Shown here: piece after piece, positions 57,393 to 64,000 of the stretch
Numbering within the stretch: the stretch's first letter is position 1
Layout: every line of letters starts with the position of its first letter
NCBI GenBank assembly: GCA_963745675.1
Contig: CAVUYM010000009.1
Coordinates: 372,001-436,000, forward strand
Direction: 5' to 3'
DNA: 64,000 nucleotides
Origin: JAUIIK01 sp963745675
GTDB lineage: Bacteria; Chloroflexota; Chloroflexia; Thermomicrobiales; CFX8
Made by a program: the position numbers and the translations under genes
The notes under the pieces: model-generated
The model's database searches: none
What the model saw: only the letters and a program-made list of their open reading frames with translations
What the model was told of the DNA's origin: nothing

Positions 57393-58259
57393 GTGGCGAC
57401 GACGAGAGAGATTCGCCGGCGAATCCGTTCGATCGGAAACACAACTCAGATCACGCGGGCCATGGAAATGGTTTCAGGTGCCAAGATGCGGCGCGCACAG
57501 GAGCGTGTCACTGCCTCCCGCGCTTACTCCGATCGCATTCGGGTCATGATCTCCGGTTTGGCCGGGCTAGCCGATCTGGAAGGCGCGCAGTTCCCGTTGC
57601 TCCAGAAGCGCCCAATTGAGCGCGTCAGTATGATCGTCATGACGTCGGACAAGGGACTTGCGGGCGCACTCAATTCGAATGTCATTCGGCATTCGGCTGA
57701 ATTTATTCGCAATGAAGTTGACGGGCGTGCGGAGATCATCGCGCTTGGTAAGAAAGGGCGAGACTTCTATCGTCGCACGCAGTACCCATTGACGGCAGAA
57801 TTTATCGGTCTCCAGGACTGGCCTACAATCGAAGATCTTCGGCCGATCGTCGATATTGCTATCGATGATTTCACGCGCGGGAAAGTCGATGCCGTATATC
57901 TCGCCAATACTCGCTTCATCAACACATTGAACCAGCGCCCTCAGGTTCAGCAACTGCTGCCGATCACACCAGAATTTGATGAAGAGGCCGAAGAAGCGAT
58001 CCGGGATTTCATATTCGAGCCGAGTCTGGAAGCCGTGCTTGAAGGCTTGCTCCCGCGCTACGTCGAAGTCCAGATTTATCAGGCAATGCTCGATGCGCTC
58101 GCGAGTGAGCACTCGGCCCGGATGGTCGCGATGCGCAACGCAACCGATAACGCCAATGAATTGCTAGACGACTTGACGCTGACTTACAACAAGGTGCGTC
58201 AGTCGCAGATTACAGCTGAAGTTTCAGAGATCGCCGCAGGCGCGCTTGCGCTCGGCTAA
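57393..58259 (+). CDS. atpG: F-type ATP synthase subunit gamma
   Basis: 288-residue central shaft. The N-terminal coil (REIRRRIRSIGNTTQITRAM then EMVSGAKMRRAQ) and the C-terminal coil (ATDNANELLDDLTLTYNKVR and QSQITAEVSEIAAGA) are both conserved. A GTG at 57393 with CAGGGAG upstream. Confidence 0.96.
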   Translation: MATTREIRRRIRSIGNTTQITRAMEMVSGAKMRRAQERVTASRAYSDRIRVMISGLAGLADLEGAQFPLLQKRPIERVSMIVMTSDKGLAGALNSNVIRHSAEFIRNEVDGRAEIIALGKKGRDFYRRTQYPLTAEFIGLQDWPTIEDLRPIVDIAIDDFTRGKVDAVYLANTRFINTLNQRPQVQQLLPITPEFDEEAEEAIRDFIFEPSLEAVLEGLLPRYVEVQIYQAMLDALASEHSARMVAMRNATDNANELLDDLTLTYNKVRQSQITAEVSEIAAGALALG

Positions 58260-58300
58260 TGCAACCTCGGGCCGTGCCCGACGAATGAGGAGGCCAGGAC

Positions 58301-59716
58301 ATGGCTGTTGATACGACAACTACCGATGGACGCGTCGTACAGGTGCAAGGCGTCGTCGTGGACGTTGAATTTCCAGGCGGCGATCTTCCAGAGATTTTCC
58401 ACGCGCTCGAAATCGACATGGGACAAGAGCGACCACTGATCCTCGAAGTGCAGCAGCACCTCGGGAACGATTGGGTCCGTACGGTTGCTATGTCGACGAC
58501 TGACGGCTTGAATCGTGGCGCGATCGCAAAGCAAGTCGGAAGTTCGATACAGGTCCCGGTTGGTGAGGCAACTCTCGGCCGTATTTTCGACGTTAACGGC
58601 AACACCGTAGATGGTGAAGGGCCGGTAGAGGGCGCGACCTTGCGCGGCATACATCAGATGGCGCCGTCCTTTGATGAGCAGTCCACCGAGGTTCAAGTCT
58701 TCGAGACTGGGCTCAAGGTCATCGACCTCGTAGCCCCGTTCACCCTTGGCGGCAAGACCGGTGTTTTCGGCGGTGCCGGCGTCGGCAAGACGGTCATTAT
58801 TCAGGAACTCATCCGCAACATCGCGACAGAGCATGGCGGCTACTCCGTCTTTTGCGGAGTCGGGGAGCGAACTCGCGAGGGCACAGCGCTCTTTGCGGAA
58901 ATGGTCGAGTCCGGTGTTATCGACAAGACGGTCATGGTCTTCGGTCAGATGAATGAGCCGCCAGGCGCGCGCTTGCGTGTGGGACTGACTGGTCTGACGA
59001 TGGCTGAGCATTTTCGCGACGAGGGTCGCGATGTGCTTGTCTTTATCGACAACATCTTCCGCTTCGTCCAGGCTGGCTCTGAGGTATCCGCATTGCTTGG
59101 TCGCATGCCGAGCGCGGTCGGTTACCAGCCGACACTCGGTACAGATATGGGTGCATTGCAGGAACGTATCACGTCGACCAAGCGCGGTTCGATCACATCG
59201 GTCCAGGCGATTTACGTCCCGGCAGATGACTATACCGACCCCGCTCCCGCGACGACCTTCGCTCACCTTGACGGCACGATTTCGCTCGAGCGCTCAATCG
59301 CCGAGCGCGCGCTCTTCCCGGCTATCGACCCGTTGTCGTCAACTTCTCGTATTCTTGATCCGAACATCGTTGGTCAGGATCACTACGATACGGCTCGTGA
59401 GGTGCAGCGGGTGCTCCAGCGCAACCGTGACCTCCAGGACATCATCGCCATCCTTGGTATGGAAGAGTTGAGCGACGAGGACCGCCAGACGGTGCAGCGC
59501 GCTCGGCGCATTGAGAACTTCCTGTCACAGCCGATGTTCGTCGCCGAACAGTTCACTGGCCGTGCCGGGCGCTTTGTGGAGCGAGCCGAAACCGTTCGTG
59601 GATTCAAGGAGATTCTCGAAGGCAAGCACGACAGCCTGCCCGAGCAGGCCTTCTATATGGTTGGTTCGATCGAAGAAGCGGTCGAAGCCGCTGAGCGCAT
59701 GAGCGCCGAAGACTAG
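58301..59716 (+). CDS. atpD: F-type ATP synthase subunit beta
   Basis: 471-residue catalytic subunit. P-loop GVFGGAGVGKTVIIQELIRN, catalytic Glu in GVGERTREGTALFAEM, Walker B VLVFIDNIFRFVQAGSEVSA, and the DELSEED region as LGMEELSDEDRQTVQRARR. Intact in one frame, with GAGGAGG upstream of the ATG. Confidence 0.98.
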   Translation: MAVDTTTTDGRVVQVQGVVVDVEFPGGDLPEIFHALEIDMGQERPLILEVQQHLGNDWVRTVAMSTTDGLNRGAIAKQVGSSIQVPVGEATLGRIFDVNGNTVDGEGPVEGATLRGIHQMAPSFDEQSTEVQVFETGLKVIDLVAPFTLGGKTGVFGGAGVGKTVIIQELIRNIATEHGGYSVFCGVGERTREGTALFAEMVESGVIDKTVMVFGQMNEPPGARLRVGLTGLTMAEHFRDEGRDVLVFIDNIFRFVQAGSEVSALLGRMPSAVGYQPTLGTDMGALQERITSTKRGSITSVQAIYVPADDYTDPAPATTFAHLDGTISLERSIAERALFPAIDPLSSTSRILDPNIVGQDHYDTAREVQRVLQRNRDLQDIIAILGMEELSDEDRQTVQRARRIENFLSQPMFVAEQFTGRAGRFVERAETVRGFKEILEGKHDSLPEQAFYMVGSIEEAVEAAERMSAED

Positions 59717-59765
59717 TCCCTGCACCACGGGGAATCAACGCTAGACCGTTTGCAGGAGGGGACGC

Positions 59766-60215
59766 ATGTCGACTAGCCCAAAACTCCATGTTGAGATTGT
59801 GACCGGCGAGCGTGTAGTCTTTCAGGACCAGGATGTTGACATGGTGATTGCGCCGGGAGCCGATGGTGCGCTCGGCATCTTACCGCGTCACGCAGCGCTC
59901 TTTTCTCTGCTGGCGGCAGGTGAAATGGTCGTTCGCAAAGGGACTACCGAGCAGCAACTGGCCGTCTTCGGTGGATTCCTGGAAGTCGTCAACAACCGCG
60001 TGTTGATTCTGGCTGACACAGCTGAGCGCATCGAAGAAATCGATCTCGAGCGGGCGGAGCAAGCCCGAGAGCGGGCAGAACGGGCACTGCAAGAGGCATC
60101 GAGCGCGATGGAAATGGAGGCCGCGCTAGCATCGCTGAGGCGGGCTCGTGTACGCTCCAATCTCGTGCGGCGGCGGCGCGGACCGCGTGCGGATGTCTCC
60201 CGGCCGACAAACTAG
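59766..60215 (+). CDS. atpC: F-type ATP synthase subunit epsilon
   Basis: 149-residue regulatory subunit. The N-terminal beta sandwich contains VEIVTGERVVFQDQDVDMVI and GALGILPRHAALFSLLAAGE. The C-terminal helical pair is EEIDLERAEQARERAERALQ and onward. GCAGGAGGGG precedes the ATG. Last gene of the atp operon proper. Confidence 0.95.
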   Translation: MSTSPKLHVEIVTGERVVFQDQDVDMVIAPGADGALGILPRHAALFSLLAAGEMVVRKGTTEQQLAVFGGFLEVVNNRVLILADTAERIEEIDLERAEQARERAERALQEASSAMEMEAALASLRRARVRSNLVRRRRGPRADVSRPTN

Positions 60216-60268
60216 AGCGTTCGCCCGACAAATCCTGCTCGCGTCCTAACAATCGGAGGGAACACCTC

Positions 60269-61591
60269 GTGACTGCATCAGCGACGACACCGGCCAACCT
60301 CGCGCCCAAACCTGCCGAAAGCTCCATTTGGGAGCGGGAGTCCATTCGTTTGGTCGGTGGACGCCAATTAAAAGGCAGAGTGCGCGTCAGCGGCGCCAAA
60401 AATGCGACGTTGCCGATCATGGCTGCAGCGCTGCTGACGGATGAGCCCTGCGTTATCGACAACGTGCCAATCCTTGCTGACATCTTCGTGATGGCTGATC
60501 TGCTGCGCCATCTTGGCGCGACCGTTGAAATCGATGAGGCTGGCCATCGCGTTTCAATTCATGCCCGTGATATTGCAAACCACTACGCTCCTGAAGAACT
60601 CGTCGCACGCATGCGTGCGTCCTTCCTCGTTTCGGGCCCCATACTCGCGCGTACCGGTCGCATTGAGACGACGCCGCCCGGCGGCTGCAAGCTCGGAAGC
60701 CGTCCGGTAGATGTCGACGTGCGCGGCTTTCGGCGCATGGGCGCAGAGATCGTCGAACAACACGATGGCTTCAAGATCACGGCGCCACGACTCGAAGGCG
60801 CTGAGATTTACATGGATTACCCGAGCCACACCGGCACGGAGAATCTCCTGATGGCGGCGACACTCGCTCGCGGAGTGACCTCGATCGTCAATGCTGCCTC
60901 GGAGCCAGAAATCGCAGCTGTGGGAAATGTCTTGCGCGAGATGGGAGCGAAGATCGAGGGGCTAGGCACGCCGCATATCCGGGTGGATGGTGTCGAGCGC
61001 TTGCGTGGTTTCCAGGCGACGGTTTTGCCAGACCGACTCGAAGCCGGTACTTTCGCCATCGGCGCTGTGATCACCGGCGGCGAGGTCGTTCTGGATCGTG
61101 TCAATGAGCAGGACATGATTCCGCTGACGTCGAAGTTGCGCGAGGCGGGCGCGGAAGTGTGGTGGAGTGACCAGTCCATGCTCGTGAGGGCAGGTAACAG
61201 GCTCGAGGCGCTCGAGGTGCAAGCGCTGCCGTTTCCGGGTTTCCCGACCGATCTACAGGCGGCCTTCGCTGTTCTTCTCACCCAGGCGCATGGGACGAGC
61301 CGGGTCTTCGACCGGGTCTACAACGACCGTTTGAAGTACGTCCATGAGCTTTCAAAGATGAACGCTCGATTTGAGCTGGTCAGCAATCAGGAAGCACGCT
61401 TCTATGGCCCGGCGAAATTGACGGGTGCTGACGTGACGGCGCTGGACATTCGAGCAGGGGCATGTCTCGTTCTGGCGGGACTTATCGCTGAGGGTAGCTC
61501 GACGATCCGTGATATTCACCACCTGCGCCGCGGCTACGAGGACATCGTCACCAAGTTCCAATCTCTCGGAGCGGACATCGAGTACGTCTAA
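60269..61591 (+). CDS. murA: UDP-N-acetylglucosamine 1-carboxyvinyltransferase
   Basis: First committed step of peptidoglycan synthesis, adding enolpyruvate to UDP-GlcNAc. The Lys-Asn pair is in VSGAKNATLPIMAAALLTDE. The active-site loop Cys is in TTPPGGCKLGSRPVDVDVRG, the fosfomycin-target position, so sensitivity is expected. MDYPSHTGTENLLMAATLA and the C-terminal LIAEGSSTIRDIHHLRRGYE are conserved. The 440 residues include a short N-terminal extension. It lies 53 bases after atpC, a common arrangement. A GTG start. Confidence 0.97.
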   Translation: MTASATTPANLAPKPAESSIWERESIRLVGGRQLKGRVRVSGAKNATLPIMAAALLTDEPCVIDNVPILADIFVMADLLRHLGATVEIDEAGHRVSIHARDIANHYAPEELVARMRASFLVSGPILARTGRIETTPPGGCKLGSRPVDVDVRGFRRMGAEIVEQHDGFKITAPRLEGAEIYMDYPSHTGTENLLMAATLARGVTSIVNAASEPEIAAVGNVLREMGAKIEGLGTPHIRVDGVERLRGFQATVLPDRLEAGTFAIGAVITGGEVVLDRVNEQDMIPLTSKLREAGAEVWWSDQSMLVRAGNRLEALEVQALPFPGFPTDLQAAFAVLLTQAHGTSRVFDRVYNDRLKYVHELSKMNARFELVSNQEARFYGPAKLTGADVTALDIRAGACLVLAGLIAEGSSTIRDIHHLRRGYEDIVTKFQSLGADIEYV

Positions 61592-61784
61592 TATCCGGAC
61601 GTCGATGGCCATGAGCTGGAGATCAGCTTTTGCCAAGGTAGGTGGTGTCTCCAGTTGACACACCATTCGTAGTGCTCAATATAAGTTCTTGGCGACTAGA
61701 GATCTCCTTTCTGTGTCCGCCTTGCCGACGCCCTGCTCGCTTACAATTGGACTTCGCTAACGAGCGTTTTGGAAGGGTTGGACG

Positions 61785-62240
61785 ATGCCGGCGCTGAGCG
61801 AGACCGATCAGAGGCTGTTGCGGTTGGCTGTCCATGAGGCAACCACGGGCTTTGACGAGGGCGGCGTGCCGGTTGGTAGCGTGCTGGCCGACGGCGACAC
61901 CGTGATTGCGACAGGACGCAACCGGCGAGTTCAGAATGGCGATCCAATCGCCCATGGCGAGATGGATTGCCTGCAACGCGCCGGGAGGCAGAAGAGTTAC
62001 CGGAACATGACCCTCTACACTTCGCTCAGCCCGTGCATGATGTGCGCTGGCACCATCGTTCAATTTGGAATACCTCGCGTGGTTGTCGGCGAGGCCGAGA
62101 ATTTCGCCGGTAATGTCGAGTTTCTGCAAAGCCGTGGCGTCGAGGTCATCGTTGCCGACGACGAAGATGCGATAGCGCTGATGCGGCGCTTTATCGCGGA
62201 GAAACCAGAACTCTGGAACGAGGACATCGCGGAAGAGTAG
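61785..62240 (+). CDS. cytosine deaminase, fungal Fcy1-type fold
   Basis: 151-residue zinc deaminase. The His-x-Glu site is in GDPIAHGEMDCLQRAGRQ and the two Cys ligands in TSLSPCMMCAGTIVQFGIPR. The C-terminal AENFAGNVEFLQSRGVEVIV then FIAEKPELWNEDIAEE follows yeast cytosine deaminase closely and differs from TadA-type tRNA deaminases. It probably deaminates cytosine or a related base for salvage. ATG at 61785 with GGAAGG upstream. It stands between murA and the murA-like remnant. Confidence 0.85.
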   Translation: MPALSETDQRLLRLAVHEATTGFDEGGVPVGSVLADGDTVIATGRNRRVQNGDPIAHGEMDCLQRAGRQKSYRNMTLYTSLSPCMMCAGTIVQFGIPRVVVGEAENFAGNVEFLQSRGVEVIVADDEDAIALMRRFIAEKPELWNEDIAEE

Positions 62241-62289
62241 GTGGGACGCCTACTTCGTCGATTCAAATGGCCAGTGCGGTTGCCGGTAA

Positions 62290-62450
62290 GCCCGCCACCG
62301 AGCGACAAATCTGCTGAATACCACATCGGGGGTATTTCTCGTTCTTACGAAGCCCTTTGCCGAAGGTAGTTCGGCGATTCGATTCATTCACAACTTGCGC
62401 TGCGACCACCGGGTTGGTGTCGCAAAGTTCCAGTTGCTCGTTGGTGAAAT
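62290..62450 (+). pseudogene. remnant of a murA 3' end
   Basis: Inside the 374-base gap before mreB, the frame at about 62333-62450 reads VFLVLTKPFAEGSSAIRFIH then NLRCDHRVGVAKFQLLVGE. It aligns with the end of the nearby MurA (CLVLAGLIAEGSSTIRDIHH, LRRGYEDIVTKFQSLGAD). Nucleotide similarity is also visible (e.g. TCTCGTTCT and GAAGGTAGTTCG against GAGGGTAGCTCG). No intact upstream part remains. It is probably a degraded duplicate; the rest of the gap shows no gene. Confidence 0.6.
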
Positions 62451-62614
62451 CCGTCACCAGCAGCTGTTTGTTGCTTGCTTTCCCCAAAACTGATAGAACG
62501 AGTGTGCTAGAGCTGCATCTGCAGCCGTTTCTGGCACCTAACAGATAGCCGTGCTTTCCCCCGATCTCTATCGGGTGTACCGGCATCTGTCTCAAATGAC
62601 TGGGTGGTGGTTGG

Positions 62615-63619
62615 TTGGCCAAGCAACTTGGAATCGATCTCGGTACGGCCAATGTACTCGTCTTCGTGCGTGGCCGCGGCATCGTGATGAACGAGCCGTC
62701 GGTAGTCGCAATTTCGGCCCGTGATGGAAAAGTTAAGGCGGTCGGTCTCGAAGCTCGCAACATGCTCGGACGAGAGCCGCGCGAGACGATCGAGGTCGTG
62801 CGGCCAATGCGCGACGGCGTCATTGCCGACTACGTCGTGACTCAGGAGATGCTTCGTTATTTCATTATCCGCTCGGTCGGGCGCTTCTCGCTAACGAAGC
62901 CAGACGTCATGCTGTGTGTCCCGGCAGGGGTGACCGGCGTCGAACGGCGTGCGGTGCGGGATGCAGCGCTTGCGGCGGGCGCCCGTCGAGCCTATTTGAT
63001 CAGTGAACCGCTTGCGGCCGCGATTGGCGCACGGGTGCCGGTAGCGGATCCAAGCGGAAACATGATCATCGATATTGGTGGCGGAACCACCGAGGTGGCG
63101 GTGATCTCGTTGAACGCAGCCGTCGTCTCGCGCTCGATTCGCGTCGGTGGCAGCCGCTTCGATGAGGCGATCCAGAACTACATCAAGCGCAAATACAATC
63201 TTCGTATCGGGGAGCGCACCGCAGAAGAGGTCAAGATCGCGATCGGTTCGGCCATGCCAACCGACGACGATATTGTGATGGACGTGCGCGGGCGTGACGA
63301 GGTGGCCGGACTGCCTCGCACCGTCCGGGTACATCAGAACGAGATCGTTGAGGCGATCACGGAGTCGCTGGAAGCGGTCATCGGCTGCATCCGGGCGGTG
63401 CTGGAAGAAACGCCGCCAGAACTCTCGTCCGACATCATTGATAAAGGCATGATTCTCACCGGTGGCGGCGCACTGCTGCGCGATCTGCCGACCCTTCTGA
63501 CCGAGGTCACGGGGGTGCCCTGCTACGTTGCCGACGACCCACTCTCTGCTGTAGCGATTGGAACAGGGCTGGCGCTAGAGTACTTCGACATCCTGCGCGA
63601 TTCGCTTGAAGACGTCTAA
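62615..63619 (+). CDS. mreB: rod shape-determining protein MreB/Mbl
   Basis: 334-residue bacterial actin that guides lateral wall synthesis. GIDLGTANVLVFVRGRGIVM is the phosphate-1 loop, NMIIDIGGGTTEVAVISL the phosphate-2 loop, and KGMILTGGGALLRDLPTLL the adenosine site. The best start is a TTG at 62615 (MAKQLGIDLG), with a weak GGTGG before it. Adjacent genes mreC and mreD are not present downstream in the window. Indicates a rod- or filament-forming cell, or at least actin-guided wall growth. Confidence 0.96.
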   Translation: MAKQLGIDLGTANVLVFVRGRGIVMNEPSVVAISARDGKVKAVGLEARNMLGREPRETIEVVRPMRDGVIADYVVTQEMLRYFIIRSVGRFSLTKPDVMLCVPAGVTGVERRAVRDAALAAGARRAYLISEPLAAAIGARVPVADPSGNMIIDIGGGTTEVAVISLNAAVVSRSIRVGGSRFDEAIQNYIKRKYNLRIGERTAEEVKIAIGSAMPTDDDIVMDVRGRDEVAGLPRTVRVHQNEIVEAITESLEAVIGCIRAVLEETPPELSSDIIDKGMILTGGGALLRDLPTLLTEVTGVPCYVADDPLSAVAIGTGLALEYFDILRDSLEDV

Positions 63620-63672
63620 GGGTCTTGACTGAGCTAGTGTCGGTGGATTGACAATGCCTTCCAAGCCATTCC

Positions 63673-63700
63673 TGACCTGGCTCCATCTGGATTCAGGTCA
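63673..63700 (+). terminator. hairpin after mreB
   Basis: TGACCTG / CAGGTCA, 7-bp stem with a 14-base loop, 54 bases after the mreB stop; no T-tract. Confidence 0.3.
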
Positions 63701-63812
63701 AAGTTAGGCAGGGCCGTTTGGCACCGAAATCTCGACATTGGCCGCCGCGTTCCTCTGTCATTAGGTACGATGTCTTGCGTTGGTTGGCAGGACGGTATGG
63801 CGAGGGGCGGGG

Positions 63813-64000
63813 ATGATGGAGTCGGACGTTAGGTCCGAACTACGGAGAGAGCAAGAGCGTTTCCAGGAGCGGTTGACGTCGCTTGATGGAGAACGAGCAA
63901 GTTCCGCTGAACGCCAGCATAGTCGGGGGAAACTGTCAGCTCTGGAGCGGATCGAGAAGTTGCTCGACGACGGTAGCTTCGAGGAACTCGATGCGCTGGT
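63813..64000 (+). CDS. acyl-CoA carboxylase carboxyltransferase subunit, N-terminal fragment cut by the window end
   Basis: The 62 codons visible read QERFQERLTSLDGERASSAE, RQHSRGKLSALERIEKLLDD and GSFEELDAL. This is the invariant opening of propionyl/methylmalonyl/acetyl-CoA carboxylase beta subunits (R-G-K-x-x-A-x-E-R-I-x-x-L-x-D-x-G-S-F-x-E-x-D). The ATG at 63813 or 63816 follows GAGGGGCGGGG. The remainder is beyond 64000, so the substrate class cannot be told. Confidence 0.85.
   Translation, partial: MMESDVRSELRREQERFQERLTSLDGERASSAERQHSRGKLSALERIEKLLDDGSFEELDAL

Noticed and set aside
58256..59266. 336-codon minus-strand ORF opposite atpD
   Set aside because: The sense strand encodes an intact ATP synthase beta subunit; long antisense frames are common in high-GC codon use.
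61690..61750. promoter TTGCCG...TACAAT before the deaminase gene
   Set aside because: The spacer is only 14 bases, too short for a standard sigma-70-type promoter.

Overview
The window is a bacterial chromosome segment of moderately high GC. Several features point to a Gram-positive-like lineage, most plausibly Chloroflexota (Thermomicrobia-like). These are a LexA box of the GAAC-N4-GTTC type at recA, a DarA-type c-di-AMP receptor, an SH3/NlpC-P60 wall hydrolase, a two-subunit glycine dehydrogenase, and a YW...GGL...FGYPLTE domain that I know mainly from Chloroflexota. The lineage is inference; there is no rRNA or tRNA gene here to fix it.

Layout. 0-7 kb: acetyltransferase, DUF1385 membrane protein, gcvPB, a BNR/Asp-box protein, flavin reductase, and a divergent PadR/SnoaL pair. 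7-12 kb: histone-deacetylase-like hydrolase overlapping hisH-hisA-(coiled-coil protein)-hisF and a small membrane protein. 12-20 kb: NlpC/P60 hydrolase behind a candidate c-di-AMP riboswitch, esterase, methyltransferase, SOS-controlled recA, DinB-like protein, and a MarR/dioxygenase/esterase cluster resembling the mhq quinone-response genes. 20-26 kb: MFS transporter, M20 peptidase, darA, lon. 26.4-31.6 kb (minus strand): a cobalamin-riboswitch operon with a secreted alpha-barrel repeat protein, a membrane-anchored DUF4430 (transcobalamin C-domain-like) protein, EcfT and a double-ABC EcfA. 31.6-38.7 kb: nucleosidase/VOC pair, two-component system, TadG-like protein, and a broken adhesin-head-like repeat protein. 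38.9-51 kb: MrfA-like helicase, GH1 glucosidase, Gfo/Idh oxidoreductase, GIY-YIG protein, TauE, M50 peptidase, aminotransferase, PfpI, recX and others. 51-64 kb: pyrG, the full F-type ATP synthase operon with murA behind it, a cytosine deaminase, a murA-derived remnant, mreB, and the start of an acyl-CoA carboxylase carboxyltransferase.

The most interesting unit is the 26.4-31.6 kb operon. A cobalamin riboswitch with a rho-independent terminator precedes genes for two secreted parts that together resemble the two domains of animal transcobalamin/intrinsic factor (an alpha/alpha barrel and a DUF4430 beta domain). They are followed by an energy-coupling-factor module. No S-component gene is present. 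I read this as a vitamin B12 capture and import system.

Many genes are split over two or more reading frames, including pyrG, atpA, atpH and lon, which should be intact in a living cell. The frame breaks cluster at 7.0-7.5 kb and 20.9-43.6 kb, while other stretches are clean. I treat most of them as sequence (indel) errors and give each such gene its reconstructed full extent, naming the approximate breakpoints.
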